Assembly: GCF_036347055.1 (NCBI RefSeq)
Contig: NZ_CP108882.1
Location: 5,374,501 to 5,438,500, forward strand
DNA length: 64,000 bases
From: Streptomyces sp. NBC_00820
GTDB lineage: Bacteria; Actinomycetota; Actinomycetes; Streptomycetales; Streptomycetaceae
Direction of reading: 5' to 3'
The first letter of the stretch is position 1. Each line of letters opens with the position of its first letter. Position numbers and translations under genes: made by a program. Positions 26,376 to 35,536 of this stretch are shown piece by piece. Below the pieces are notes generated by a model. The model searched no databases. It was not told the origin of the DNA and saw nothing but the letters and a program-made list of their open reading frames with translations.

Positions 26376-26810
26376 ATGCCGGAGCTGTCGCAGGAGACCG
26401 AGCGGGGGAGGGCGGTGGCGCCCTTCGGACTGGCTGAGGTGACGGGGCCGTCCATGGTGCCCACACTGCATCACGGGGACCGGCTGCTGCTGCAGTACGG
26501 GGCTCCGGTCAGGGCGGGCGACATCGTGGTGCTGCGCCATCCGTTCCAGCAGGACCTGCTGGTCGTCAAGCGGGCCGTGGAGCGGCGCGAGGGCGGCTGG
26601 TGGGTGCTCGGGGACAACCCGTACGCGGGCGGGGACAGCACCGACTACGGCGTCGTACCCGAGGAGCTGATCCTGGGGAAGGCGCGGTTGCGCTACCGGC
26701 CGCTCAGGAGCGATCAGCGTTCGCCGCTGGCGCTGGCGCGCTGGGCGTTCTCGGCCGCCAGGCCGCTGTTCTCCGGCCGGTCGGCCTCCAGGCGCTTGCG
26801 GGCCCGGTAG
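26376..26810 (+). CDS. sodX: Ni-superoxide dismutase maturation protease, S26 signal-peptidase-like
   Basis: A 144-residue S26-family serine protease that removes the SodN propeptide. The Ser/Lys catalytic pair is visible: S26 in TGPSMVPTL and K65 in LLVVKRAVE. The third box is GWWVLGDN. No strong membrane anchor is present, unlike true signal peptidases, as expected for a cytosolic substrate. ATG 26376 follows GGGGAGG; GTG 26346 is a possible earlier start. Its last 97 bp overlap the 3' end of the convergent CGNR gene. Confidence 0.9.
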   Translation: MPELSQETERGRAVAPFGLAEVTGPSMVPTLHHGDRLLLQYGAPVRAGDIVVLRHPFQQDLLVVKRAVERREGGWWVLGDNPYAGGDSTDYGVVPEELILGKARLRYRPLRSDQRSPLALARWAFSAARPLFSGRSASRRLRAR

Positions 26811-27343
26811 GCGGCCACGTTGGCGCGGGTCGCGCAGCGGTCGGAGCAGTAGCGCCGGGAGCGGTTCGTGGAGGTGTCCAGGTAGGCGTTGCGGCAGGGG
26901 GCCGCCTGGCACAGGCCGAGGCGGTCGACGCCGTACTCGGTCAGGTGGAAGGCCAGCCCCATCGCGGCGATGGCCGCGTAGCCGGCGGTCGCGTTGGACG
27001 GGTGGTCGGCCAGGTGCATGTGCCACAGGGGGCGGCCGTCGTCGTCGCGGTGGTCGTGGCCGGAGATCTGCGGGCTGACCGGGAACTCCAGCAGCAGGGA
27101 GTTCAGCAGGTCCACGGCCAGGGTCTCGTCGCCCTGGTCGGCCGCCTCGAAGACCGCGCGCAGCCGGCCGCGGACCGAGCGGAACCGGGTGACGTCGGCG
27201 TCGGTGACGCGGCGGCCCGCCGACGCGTTGCCGCCGAAGAGGTCACGGACGGCCTCGACCGAGGTCAGCGCGTCCTTGCCCCGGGCCGGCTCCTCGCTGT
27301 TGACGAGGCGAACCGCGTAATCCGAGTAATAGGCCAGTTCCAC
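26714..27343 (-). CDS. CGNR zinc-finger domain protein (putative regulator)
   Basis: A 209-residue protein with an N-terminal ABATE-like helical domain and a C-terminal CGNR-type zinc finger (LCQAAPCRNAYLDTSTN, then RRYCSDRCATRANVAAYRAR). Members are thought to be DNA-binding, perhaps stress-related, regulators. The tail after residue 185 is low-complexity and is the part that overlaps sodX antisense. The GTG start follows AAGGA. Confidence 0.85.
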   Translation of the reverse strand: MELAYYSDYAVRLVNSEEPARGKDALTSVEAVRDLFGGNASAGRRVTDADVTRFRSVRGRLRAVFEAADQGDETLAVDLLNSLLLEFPVSPQISGHDHRDDDGRPLWHMHLADHPSNATAGYAAIAAMGLAFHLTEYGVDRLGLCQAAPCRNAYLDTSTNRSRRYCSDRCATRANVAAYRARKRLEADRPENSGLAAENAQRASASGER

Positions 27344-27443
27344 TTGTAGTCCTTACGGGGGCGCTCTATGGTCATGTCTGCGGTCGGGTAACAGTCGGTC
27401 GTGCTTCCAGGGTATTACGCGTGCGTGAGGGGACGGGATCTCT

Positions 27444-28211
27444 GTGACCATCAGTACCGGCACCACCGGCACCGACTGGGCCGCCTGGCAGGAGAGCTGG
27501 GACCGGCAGCAGGAGTGGTACATGCCGGACCGCGAGGAGCGGTTCCGGATCATGCTCGACATGGTCGAGGCGCTCGTCGGCACGGCACCGCGCGTGCTCG
27601 ACCTCGCGTGCGGCACCGGCACCATCACGTCCCGGCTGCTGAGCCGCTTCCCGGAGGCCACCAGCACCGGCGTCGACCTCGACCCGGCACTCCTCGCCAT
27701 CGCGCGGGGCACCTTCGAGGGCGACGGCCGCGTCTCCTTCGTCACCGCCGACCTCAAGGACCCCGACTGGACGACGGGACTGCCGTACGACTCCTACGAC
27801 GCCGTCCTCACCGCCACGGCCCTGCACTGGCTGCACAGCGAACCCCTCGCGGCCCTCTACGGTCGGGTCGCGGGGCTGGTCCGCGACGGCGGTGTGTTCA
27901 TGAACGCGGACCACATGATCGACGAGAGCACGCCCCGGATCAACGCCGCCGAGCGCGCGCAGCGGCACGCCGGCATGGAACGGGCCAGGCGGGACGGCGC
28001 CCTGGACTGGGCCGAGTGGTGGCAGCTGGCGGCGAAGGACCCGGTCCTCGCCGAACCGACCGCCCGCCGCTTCGAGATCTACGGCGAGCACGCCGACGGC
28101 GACATGCCGTCCGCGGCCTGGCACGCGCGGGTTCTTCGGGAGAAGGGGTTCGGGGAGGCCCGGGCGGTGTGGTGCTCGCCCTCGGACACGCTGCTCCTGG
28201 CACTCAGGTAG
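27444..28211 (+). CDS. SAM-dependent class I methyltransferase
   Basis: A 255-residue cytosolic methyltransferase. Motif I (VLDLACGTGTITSRLL, about 51-66) binds SAM, followed by the acidic loop VDLDPALL and motif IV-like DAVLTATALHWL. The substrate is not apparent. GTG 27444 is used; the ribosome site is weak (GGGGACGGG some way upstream). A hairpin follows the stop. Confidence 0.8.
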   Translation: MTISTGTTGTDWAAWQESWDRQQEWYMPDREERFRIMLDMVEALVGTAPRVLDLACGTGTITSRLLSRFPEATSTGVDLDPALLAIARGTFEGDGRVSFVTADLKDPDWTTGLPYDSYDAVLTATALHWLHSEPLAALYGRVAGLVRDGGVFMNADHMIDESTPRINAAERAQRHAGMERARRDGALDWAEWWQLAAKDPVLAEPTARRFEIYGEHADGDMPSAAWHARVLREKGFGEARAVWCSPSDTLLLALR

Positions 28212-28229
28212 CCCCGGTCAGGCAGGGCG

Positions 28230-28258
28230 GAGGCGGTACGGAGAATTCGTACCGCCTC
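28230..28258 (+). terminator. Terminator hairpin after the methyltransferase gene
   Basis: GAGGCGGTACG and its exact complement flank a 7-nt loop, 19 bp past the stop. No U-run follows. The arm GGCGGTACG recurs in the hairpin at 29579-29615. Confidence 0.65.
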
Positions 28259-28339
28259 TGCTGCGTCCCCGGACGCTCCTCACCGCACTGGTACGGGTGA
28301 GACGGTCCGTACCCGGTGGACCGGCGGGAAGGGGGAGGG

Positions 28340-28828
28340 ATGACGCGGGGCGCGGACGCGACTCTGCATGCCTTCGTCGAGGGCAGGCGCACGGCGCTGT
28401 TCCGCAGCGCCTACCTGTTGTGCGGCAACCGCGACGAGGCGGAAGACCTCGTCCAGACGACGCTGGTGAAGGTCGTCCTCGGTGCGCGCAGGCACGGCCG
28501 GCTGGAGAACCTCGAGGCCTACGCGCGCAGGACGCTGGTCAACACGTTCATCTCGGCCCGCCGCCGGTTCTGGCGGCGCGAGCAGGCGTACGGCGAACTG
28601 CCCGAGGTGCCGGGACGGCCGGTGGACAACGACACCGGCCTGATGGTGCGGGCCGCTCTCGCAGGGCTCGCGCCCAAACAGCGGGCGGTACTGGTGCTGC
28701 GCTACTGGGACGACCTCAGCGTGGCCGCCACCGCCGAACTGCTCGGGATGCGGGAGAGCACGGTCAAGAGCCACACGGCAAGGGGACTGGCGGCTTTGAG
28801 GGCCGCGGTGCTGGAGGAAAACGTATGA
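28340..28828 (+). CDS. SigE-family ECF RNA polymerase sigma factor
   Basis: An extracytoplasmic-function sigma factor of 162 residues. Region 2 is FRSAYLLCGNRDEAEDLVQTT and region 4 is LAPKQRAVLVLRYWDDLSVAATAELLGMRESTVKSHTARG. The pattern matches the actinobacterial SigE-family ECF subgroup (not the cell-envelope SigE itself). ATG 28340 follows a GGGGGAGG run. Its stop overlaps the next start (ATGA), so the downstream membrane protein is probably its partner. Confidence 0.87.
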   Translation: MTRGADATLHAFVEGRRTALFRSAYLLCGNRDEAEDLVQTTLVKVVLGARRHGRLENLEAYARRTLVNTFISARRRFWRREQAYGELPEVPGRPVDNDTGLMVRAALAGLAPKQRAVLVLRYWDDLSVAATAELLGMRESTVKSHTARGLAALRAAVLEENV

Positions 28829-29568
28829 GTGACAACGACATGGCGGTACGGGAGTTGCTGGGGAGGGCCGTCGACGACGTGACGGTGCCGGCCGGCCGGG
28901 GCAGTGAGGCCGTCTTCGCACGGGTCTCGCGGCTGCGCCGGCGCCGGCGCGTGGCGGTGACAGGGGCGGTGGCCACGGCGGTCGCGACGGGGGTCGTCCT
29001 CGGGTCCGGCGGCCTGCCCGGAGCGGGGGGCCAGACCGTGGCCGCCTCGCCGACGGCCGGCGAGTTCGGCGGCGGCGCCGCCGGGTTCAGGAAGCTGCTG
29101 CCGTCCGGCGTCGGGAAGATCCGGGAGGTGTCCCTGATGAGGCTGATCAAGCAGGTGCCCAACGCGCCGCTGCCGAAGGACGTGGGGCCGTACGACGGCG
29201 ACTACGCGGTGACCCGGGACGGGGGCACCGGATACATCGCCGTGCACGTCGTCAACAAGCCGAAGTCCGTCGACCCCGACCCCTGCCACGTCGGCAACGT
29301 GACACCGCCGGTGCTCAAGTGCACCACCGAGAAGGTGCCCGGCGGTCTGCTGACCATCTCGCTGGAACCCGCCCAGAAGGAAGCCCAGCCGTCGTACTCC
29401 GGCGAGACGCTGAAGGCGCGGCTGCTGCTGAAGGACGGCCGCGTGCTGTACATCCGGGACTGGAAGGGCTTCCTCGGCAAGGGCTCCCAGGGCCCGCTGC
29501 TCAAGACGTTCCCGCTGACCCGGTCGCAGCTGCGTGAGCTGGCGATGAAGCCGCAGCTGCTGCCGTAG
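28825..29568 (+). CDS. Membrane-anchored partner protein of the ECF sigma factor (possible anti-sigma)
   Basis: A 247-residue protein with an N-terminal cytoplasmic segment of about 42 residues, rich in Arg at its end (RLRRRRRVA), one membrane helix at about 44-62, and an extracytoplasmic domain with two cysteines (PCHVG and LKCTTE) that may form a disulfide. The layout is that of an anti-sigma factor, but no zinc-binding HxxxCxxC motif is present. The role is inferred from the 4-nt overlap with the sigma gene. Confidence 0.7.
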   Translation: MSDNDMAVRELLGRAVDDVTVPAGRGSEAVFARVSRLRRRRRVAVTGAVATAVATGVVLGSGGLPGAGGQTVAASPTAGEFGGGAAGFRKLLPSGVGKIREVSLMRLIKQVPNAPLPKDVGPYDGDYAVTRDGGTGYIAVHVVNKPKSVDPDPCHVGNVTPPVLKCTTEKVPGGLLTISLEPAQKEAQPSYSGETLKARLLLKDGRVLYIRDWKGFLGKGSQGPLLKTFPLTRSQLRELAMKPQLLP

Positions 29569-29578
29569 GGACACACGC

Positions 29579-29615
29579 GAAAGGGGCGGTACGAGGATCC
29601 CGTACCGCCCCTTTC
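29579..29615. terminator. Bidirectional terminator hairpin
   Basis: A perfect 15-bp stem (GAAAGGGGCGGTACG and its complement) with a 7-nt loop lies between the convergent anti-sigma-like gene and the ABC ATPase gene. The arms start in A3 and end in T3. Confidence 0.82.
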
Positions 29616-29639
29616 CGCACGCCCGTGCGCCCGGAGTGG

Positions 29640-30446
29640 CTACAGCACCTTGGACAGGAAGGACTGCGTCCGCTCGTGCTGAGGGTTGGTCAGCACCTCG
29701 CGGGGGTGGCCGGACTCGACCACCACGCCGCCGTCCATGAACACCAGGCTGTCGCCCACCTCGCGGGCGAAGCCCATCTCGTGGGTGACGACGACCATCG
29801 TCATGCCGGACTCGGCGAGGTCGCGCATGACGTCGAGGACGTCACCGACCAGCTCCGGGTCGAGAGCCGACGTCGGCTCGTCGAACAGCATCAGCTTCGG
29901 GTCCATGGCGAGGGCCCGGGCGATCGCCACACGCTGCTGCTGGCCGCCGGAGAGCTGGGAGGGGTAGTTCCCCGCCTTGTCCGCGAGGCCCACGCGCTCC
30001 AGGAGCTGCATCGCGCGCTCGCGGGCCTGGCTCCGGGCGACGCCCTTGACCTGGACCGGTGCCTCGATGACGTTCTCGGCCGCCGTCATGTGCGGGAACA
30101 GGTTGAAGCGCTGGAAGACCATGCCGATGTCCCGGCGCTTCATCGCGACCTCGCGGTCACGCAGCTCGTACAGCTTGTCCCCGTGCTGGCGGTAGCCGAC
30201 CAGCTCGCCGTCGACGTACAGCCGGCCGGCGTTGACCTTCTCCAGGTGGTTGATGCACCGCAGGAAGGTCGACTTGCCCGAACCGGAGGGGCCGATGAGG
30301 CAGAACACCTCGCCCGGCTTCACCTCCAGGTCGATGCCCTTGAGGACCTCGACCTGACCGAAGGACTTGTGAACGTCCTCGGCCTTGACCATCGGGGTGG
30401 CGGACTTCGCCGGCACGGCGTCCGACTTGCTCAGCTTGTCGCTCAC
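29640..30446 (-). CDS. Polar amino-acid ABC importer, ATPase subunit
   Basis: An ABC ATPase of 268 residues, class of GlnQ/GluA. Walker A is GPSGSGKST, the Q-loop is [12 protein letters not shown], the signature is [16 protein letters not shown], Walker B is [12 protein letters not shown], and the switch His is in VTHEM. It powers uptake of polar amino acids such as glutamate or glutamine. The GTG start overlaps the permease stop by 4 nt. It is the last gene of an SBP-permease-ATPase operon. Confidence 0.92.
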   Translation of the reverse strand: MSDKLSKSDAVPAKSATPMVKAEDVHKSFGQVEVLKGIDLEVKPGEVFCLIGPSGSGKSTFLRCINHLEKVNAGRLYVDGELVGYRQHGDKLYELRDREVAMKRRDIGMVFQRFNLFPHMTAAENVIEAPVQVKGVARSQARERAMQLLERVGLADKAGNYPSQLSGGQQQRVAIARALAMDPKLMLFDEPTSALDPELVGDVLDVMRDLAESGMTMVVVTHEMGFAREVGDSLVFMDGGVVVESGHPREVLTNPQHERTQSFLSKVL

Positions 30447-31381
30447 GCGCTCACCGCTCCCCTCGGACGGCCCAGGGACAGCAGGTTGGCCTTCACCTTC
30501 TGCCACGGGGTGGGCGGCAGCTGGCGGCTGGAGCCGCGCGCGTAGTACCGCTCGATGTAGTACTGGCCCACGCTCAGCACCGAGGTCATGATCAGGTACC
30601 AGGCCGCGGCGAGGAAGTACATCTCCACCGGGGCACCGGAGTTCTGGCCGATGTCCTGGGCGTAGCGGAACAGCTCGGGATACTGGACGGCCGCCACGAG
30701 CGAGGTCGTCTTCAGCATGTTGATGACCTCGTTGCCCGTCGGCGGCACGATCACGCGCATCGCCTGCGGGATGACGATCCGCCGCAGCGTCCTGCTGTGG
30801 CTCATGCCCAGGGCGTGGGAGGCCTCGGTCTGGCCCTCGTCCACCGCGAGCAGACCGGCCCGGCAGATCTCGGCCATGTACGCGGCCTCGTTCAGGCCCA
30901 GGCCGAGCAGCGCCGTCAGCAGCGGCGTCATGAAGTCGGACCAGTAGTTCTTGTAGATCGGACCGAGGTTGATGTACTCGAAGACCAGGCCCAGGTTGAA
31001 CCACAGGAACAGCTGCACCAGCACCGGGGTGCCGCGGAAGAACCAGATGTAGAACCAGGCGATCGACGACGTCACGGGGTTCTTCGACAGCCGCATCACC
31101 GCGAGGACGATGCCGCCGACGATGCCGATCACCATCGACAGGACCGTCAGCAGGAGGGTCTTGCCGACACCGGTCAGGATCCGGTCGTCGAAGAAGTAGT
31201 CCGGTACCGCGTTCCAGTTGATCCTGCCCTGGCTGAACGCGTAGACGATCGCTCCGAGGAGCGCGATGGCGACGAGGGCGGAAACGTATCGCCCGTAGTG
31301 CCGGACCGGGATGGCCTTGATGGCCTCCTGGCCGGCCGGGGGAGTGTCCCGCTCCCCGGCCGTCTTCTCTGTGTCAGTCAC
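30443..31381 (-). CDS. Amino-acid ABC importer permease
   Basis: A HisM/GlnP-type permease of 312 residues. A cytoplasmic tail of about 30 residues precedes the first helix. The permease core ([20 protein letters not shown], then [14 protein letters not shown]) is followed by the EAA-like loop [22 protein letters not shown] that contacts the ATPase. Only one permease gene is present, so it probably acts as a homodimer. It overlaps the ATPase gene by 4 nt. Confidence 0.9.
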   Translation of the reverse strand: MTDTEKTAGERDTPPAGQEAIKAIPVRHYGRYVSALVAIALLGAIVYAFSQGRINWNAVPDYFFDDRILTGVGKTLLLTVLSMVIGIVGGIVLAVMRLSKNPVTSSIAWFYIWFFRGTPVLVQLFLWFNLGLVFEYINLGPIYKNYWSDFMTPLLTALLGLGLNEAAYMAEICRAGLLAVDEGQTEASHALGMSHSRTLRRIVIPQAMRVIVPPTGNEVINMLKTTSLVAAVQYPELFRYAQDIGQNSGAPVEMYFLAAAWYLIMTSVLSVGQYYIERYYARGSSRQLPPTPWQKVKANLLSLGRPRGAVSA

Positions 31382-31418
31382 GGGTATTGCCTCTCAGTGG
31401 CCGCTCGCGTTCCGCGGA

Positions 31419-32378
31419 TCACTTGCCGCCGTTGACGACGGACTCCTTGACGGCGCCGTCCTGCGCGCCCCACTTCTGGAGGATCTTCGCGTACTCACCG
31501 TTCTTGATGATCGCGTTCATCGCGGCCTGGAGGGCGTCCCGCAGCTGGGTGTCGTTCTTGGCCACGGCGATGCCGTACGGGGCCGCCTCGACCTGGTCGC
31601 CGACGAGCTCGAAGTCCTTGCCGCCGCCGGAGGTCTTCACCGCGTAGGCGGCGACGGGGAAGTCGGAGGACGCCGCGTCCACGCCGCCCGAACGCAGCCG
31701 GGTCTGCGACTGCTGGTCGTCGTCGAAGGGCTCGATGGTGAGCTTCTTGCCCTTCGGACAGTTCTTGGCCTCCTGCTTGGCCAGGTCCTCGGAGACGGTG
31801 CCGCGCTCGACGGCGATCTTCTTGCCGCACAGGTCGGTCCAGGACGTGATGCCCTTGGTGTCGCCCTTGCGCGTGTAGATGGAGACGCCGGCGGTCAGGT
31901 AGTCGACGAAGTCGACGCCCTCGCCGACCTTCTTGCCGGTGTCCCCGTCGACGCCCTCCTGACGGTTCTTGTTGTCCGTCATGGCCGACATCGCGATGTC
32001 GTAGCGGCCCGAGCGCAGACCGGTGAGCAGGCCGTCGAACGTGCCGTTGTCGAACGTCAGCTTCACGCCGAGCTGCTTGCCCATGGCGGCCGCAAGCTCC
32101 GGGTCGAGGCCGGTGACGTTGCCGCTGGAGTCCTTGAACTCCACCGGGGCGTACGCGATGTCCGAGCCGACCTTGATCTCGCCCTTGTCGCGGATGGACT
32201 GGGGGAGCTTGTCGGCCAGCGGGGCGTTGTCCGTGGACGCGCTGCCGGAGTTTTCGTTCTTGCCCTTGGTCTGGTCACCGCAGCCGGTGAGCAGCAGGGC
32301 GCCTGCGACCGCGATCGCACCGACCGCAGCTAGCCGGGAGTGCGCGGCGGTCGTACGACGGGTGGAGCTGGCGGTCAT
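31419..32378 (-). CDS. Amino-acid ABC importer, substrate-binding lipoprotein
   Basis: A family 3 solute-binding lipoprotein of 319 residues. A signal peptide of about 32 residues with basic start (SSTRRTTAAHSR) ends in the lipobox LLTGC. The SBP_bac_3 domain begins GEIKVGSDIAYAPVEF with GLDPELAAAMGKQLGVK. The ligand is probably a polar amino acid. ATG 32378 follows GGAGGA; an ATG 18 codons upstream would spoil the signal peptide. It is the first gene of the operon. Confidence 0.9.
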   Translation of the reverse strand: MTASSTRRTTAAHSRLAAVGAIAVAGALLLTGCGDQTKGKNENSGSASTDNAPLADKLPQSIRDKGEIKVGSDIAYAPVEFKDSSGNVTGLDPELAAAMGKQLGVKLTFDNGTFDGLLTGLRSGRYDIAMSAMTDNKNRQEGVDGDTGKKVGEGVDFVDYLTAGVSIYTRKGDTKGITSWTDLCGKKIAVERGTVSEDLAKQEAKNCPKGKKLTIEPFDDDQQSQTRLRSGGVDAASSDFPVAAYAVKTSGGGKDFELVGDQVEAAPYGIAVAKNDTQLRDALQAAMNAIIKNGEYAKILQKWGAQDGAVKESVVNGGK

Positions 32379-32979
32379 CGTGGGTTCCTCCGGCGTATGG
32401 GAAGAGGTGCCGATGGGTCGACGAGAACACACACCATCGGGTGTCGCGACCTCGTGGGTTTACGGCATCTTGCCATTCGGACTACGCCATTCAGGGGTAT
32501 CGCTATGTCAAAATCGGATAACGGGCGATCCCCGAACCGCAACAGGTCGGTACTCCTTGGTTCATCTCCGACCAACCGTGAATAGGAATCCAGCCCTCCG
32601 GCCGGAGAATCTCCGGCCATCTCAGGATGCGGACGGATGGACCGGCGCATTTGCGTCATTCGGGCCTCTGTGCACCGCGTTCCGGGACCGGTGTCACCCG
32701 GTGCCGTGAACCGGCCACCCGCCCGCCGGTGGCCGCGCCACCTGCCTGTGGCTTTGTGGTCCGTAGATGTGACCTTGGACCTAATGGACTCGTCGGCGGA
32801 GCCGTCCGTCCGGTAAGAAGGTTCTTTACACCCCTCATCCGGGGCTCAGGGCGCGTGTGCGGCGCGCCCGTCGCGTATGTGCTCGTGCGTAACGGCAATC
32901 GGGACATGCGCGGTGCCCGCCCACTCCTCACAAGGAGTGGTCGACCCTCAAACCATGCATACCTAAGGGGTAAAACAAA
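32379..32979. other. Intergenic region between the ABC operon and the malic enzyme gene
   Basis: I see no convincing gene in these 600 bp, which are less GC-rich than the surroundings at 32.45-32.60 kb. For the minus-strand operon a TTGACA box lies at 32511-32506. A CGTAGT hexamer 19 bp downstream is a weak -10. The malic-enzyme ribosome site (AAGGGGT) lies at the right end. Confidence 0.4.
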
Positions 32980-34203
32980 GTGGCAGCGGAGATCGTCAAT
33001 CCTCGCAGCGACAGCGGTACGGATCAGGACCGCGGGGCCGAGCCCCTCGATTCCTTCGACCCGGTGTTCGCGCTGCACCGTGGCGGCAAGATGGCTGTGC
33101 AGGCCACCGTGCCGGTCCGCGACAAGGACGACCTTTCCCTCGCGTACACGCCCGGTGTGGCGCGCGTGTGCACCGCGATCGCGGAACAGCCCGAACTGGT
33201 CAACGACTACACCTGGAAGTCCAGTGTGGTCGCCGTCGTGACCGACGGTACGGCCGTGCTCGGGCTCGGGGACATCGGTCCCCAGGCCTCCCTCCCCGTG
33301 ATGGAGGGCAAGGCCATCCTCTTCAAGCAGTTCGGCGGAGTCGACGCGGTGCCGATCGCGCTCGACTGCACGGACGTCGACGACATCGTCGAGACCGTCG
33401 TCCGGCTCGCTCCCTCGTTCGGCGGAGTGAACCTGGAGGACATCTCGGCCCCCCGGTGCTTCGAGATCGAGCGCCGGCTCCAGGAGCGTCTGGACATCCC
33501 GGTCTTCCACGACGACCAGCACGGCACGGCCGTCGTGACGCTCGCCGCGCTGCGCAACGCTGCGCGGCTGAGCCGGCGCGAGATCGGGCAGCTGCGGGCC
33601 GTCATCTCGGGCGCCGGCGCGGCCGGTGTCGCCATCGCCAGGATGCTGGTCGAGGCCGGCATCGGGGACGTCGCGGTCGCGGACCGCAAGGGTGTCGTCT
33701 CGGCGGACCGCGAGGACCTCACGCCGGTCAAGCGGGAGCTGGCCTCCTTCACCAACAAGGCCGGCCTCACCGGTTCGCTGGAGGACGCGCTCGCGGGCGC
33801 GGACGTCTTCATCGGCGTCTCCGGCGGTACGGTCCCGGAGCAGGCGGTCGCCTCCATGGCCGAGGGTGCCTTCGTGTTCGCGATGGCCAACCCGAACCCG
33901 GAGGTGCACCCGGAGGTGGCGCACAAGTACGCGGCGGTCGTCGCGACCGGGCGCTCGGACTTCCCCAACCAGATCAACAACGTGCTGGCCTTCCCCGGGA
34001 TCTTCGCGGGCGCGCTGCAGGTGCGGGCCACGCGGATCACCGAGGGGATGAAGATCGCCGCCGCGGAGGCGCTGGCCGCCGTCGTGGGCGACGACCTCGC
34101 GGCCGACTACGTCATCCCGTCGCCGTTCGACGAGCGGGTCGCTCCCGCCGTGACCGCCGCGGTGGCCGCGGCCGCTCGGGCCGAGGGCGTCGCCCGGCGC
34201 TGA
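32980..34203 (+). CDS. Malic enzyme (malate dehydrogenase, oxaloacetate-decarboxylating)
   Basis: Converts malate to pyruvate and CO2 with reduction of NAD(P). At 407 residues it is the short bacterial form. Catalytic Y56 lies in SLAYTPGVA and K111 in VMEGKAILFK, metal-binding acids are in FEIERRL and FHDDQHGTA, and the nucleotide loop is SGAGAAGVAIA. The S. coelicolor gene at this position was, as I recall, reported to prefer NADP+; the sequence does not settle it. The GTG start follows AAGGGG. It is monocistronic, with its own terminator. Confidence 0.92.
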   Translation: MAAEIVNPRSDSGTDQDRGAEPLDSFDPVFALHRGGKMAVQATVPVRDKDDLSLAYTPGVARVCTAIAEQPELVNDYTWKSSVVAVVTDGTAVLGLGDIGPQASLPVMEGKAILFKQFGGVDAVPIALDCTDVDDIVETVVRLAPSFGGVNLEDISAPRCFEIERRLQERLDIPVFHDDQHGTAVVTLAALRNAARLSRREIGQLRAVISGAGAAGVAIARMLVEAGIGDVAVADRKGVVSADREDLTPVKRELASFTNKAGLTGSLEDALAGADVFIGVSGGTVPEQAVASMAEGAFVFAMANPNPEVHPEVAHKYAAVVATGRSDFPNQINNVLAFPGIFAGALQVRATRITEGMKIAAAEALAAVVGDDLAADYVIPSPFDERVAPAVTAAVAAAARAEGVARR

Positions 34204-34228
34204 TGCCGAGGTGAACTGAGGCGAACTG

Positions 34229-34260
34229 AAGTGGTCCCGTCCGGCTGGGCGGGACCACTT
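34229..34260 (+). terminator. Terminator of the malic enzyme gene
   Basis: AAGTGGTCCCG and its exact complement flank a 10-nt loop. CTTTG follows the stem. It lies 26 bp past the stop codon. Confidence 0.8.
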
Positions 34261-34268
34261 CTTTGCCT

Positions 34269-34300
34269 GGTTGCCCGGTTGCCCGGTTGCCCGGTTGCGT
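34269..34300. repeat. 8-bp tandem repeat after the malic enzyme terminator
   Basis: Three exact GGTTGCCC units at 34269-34292 are followed by a fourth, GGTTGCGT, and preceded by a degenerate TTGCCT. They lie in the non-coding space before the oxidoreductase gene. Confidence 0.75.
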
Positions 34301-34473
34301 GGCCGGCCGGCCGGATGGTCGGCCGGCAGCCGCCCGCCCGCTCCTCCGGCGCGCGTGCTGCCGGGTCCTCCCCGACTGGCTTCGCGGTTCGCGCTTCGTG
34401 CTTCGCGCAAGAGGGCGTGTGTCACAGGCCGTTGCGGTTCCGTCGGCCGCGTGGCGCGCCTATGGTCGTGCCC

Positions 34474-35439
34474 ATGTTCGCCGTCTATGCCGCCCGAATC
34501 GACCGCGACCAGCCGCTCTCCGGCCTTGAGTCGGGGGAGCGACCGGCCCCGGAGGCCCGCTCCGGCTGGAGCACTGTCGATGTCCGCGCCGCCTCCCTCA
34601 ACCATCACGATCTCTGGTCTCTGCGGGGAGTGGGACTCCCCGAGGGACGGCTGCCGATGATCCTCGGGTGCGATGCCGCCGGGATCGACGAGGACGGCAA
34701 CGAGGTCGTCCTGCACTCCGTCATCGGCCAGACCGGTCACGGGGTCGGCCCCGGCGAGCCCCGCTCCATCCTGACCGAGCGTTACCAGGGAACCTTCGCC
34801 GAGCAGGTCGCCGTACCCACCTGGAACATCCTGCCCAAGCCGAAGGAGCTGTCCTTCGAGGAGGCCGCCTGTCTGCCGACGGCCTGGCTGACGGCGTACC
34901 GGATGCTGTTCACCAACGCCGGGGTACGGCCCGGTGACTCGGTCCTCGTGCAGGGCGCGGGCGGGGGTGTCGCCACAGCCGCCATCGTGCTGGGCAAGGC
35001 GGCCGGCCTGCGTGTCTTCGCCACCAGCCGGGACGAGGCGAAGCGGAAGCGGGCCCTGGAGCTGGGCGCCGTGGAGGCCGTGGAGCCGGGCGCCCGGCTG
35101 CCGCAGCGGGTCGACGCCGTCATCGAGACCGTGGGCGCCGCCACCTGGTCCCACTCCGTGAAGTCCCTGCGGCCCGGCGGCACGATCGTCATCTCGGGTG
35201 CGACCAGCGGCGACCGGCCCTCGCACGCCGAGCTGACCCGGATCTTCTTCCTCGAACTGAAGGTCGTCGGCTCCACCATGGGCACCAAGGAGGAACTGGA
35301 GGACCTGCTCTCCTTCTGTGCCGCGACCGGCGTACGGCCCGTCATCGACGAGGTGCTGCCCATGGACCGGGCCCGCGAGGGCTTCGAACGGATGGCCTCC
35401 GGCGAGCAGTTCGGGAAGATCGTGCTCACCAACCCCTGA
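34474..35439 (+). CDS. Zinc-independent quinone-oxidoreductase-like MDR dehydrogenase
   Basis: A medium-chain dehydrogenase/reductase of 321 residues. The N-terminal GroES-like domain has SLNHHDLWSLRGVG and LGCDAAGIDEDG. The Rossmann motif is GAGGGVATAAIVLGKAAG. The catalytic-zinc cysteine/histidine set of alcohol dehydrogenases is missing, so it is closer to quinone oxidoreductases; NADPH is the likely cofactor. ATG 34474 has TATGGT 7 bp upstream and no ribosome site, so it is probably leaderless. The 80 codons open before it are shadow. Confidence 0.85.
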   Translation: MFAVYAARIDRDQPLSGLESGERPAPEARSGWSTVDVRAASLNHHDLWSLRGVGLPEGRLPMILGCDAAGIDEDGNEVVLHSVIGQTGHGVGPGEPRSILTERYQGTFAEQVAVPTWNILPKPKELSFEEAACLPTAWLTAYRMLFTNAGVRPGDSVLVQGAGGGVATAAIVLGKAAGLRVFATSRDEAKRKRALELGAVEAVEPGARLPQRVDAVIETVGAATWSHSVKSLRPGGTIVISGATSGDRPSHAELTRIFFLELKVVGSTMGTKEELEDLLSFCAATGVRPVIDEVLPMDRAREGFERMASGEQFGKIVLTNP

Positions 35440-35536
35440 CCCTTGCCAGGCGTCGGAGAAGCGGCTTCACGACCGCCTCTCCGGCAACTCCCGTCCCTTC
35501 CGCCGCACCGGCCGCGCCCGCCGCACCCGCCGGGGC

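Noticed and set aside
32504..32584. A 26-codon frame (MSKSDNGRSPNRNRS)
   Set aside because: No ribosome site or leaderless promoter, and no conserved feature visible; it lies over the likely promoter of the ABC operon.
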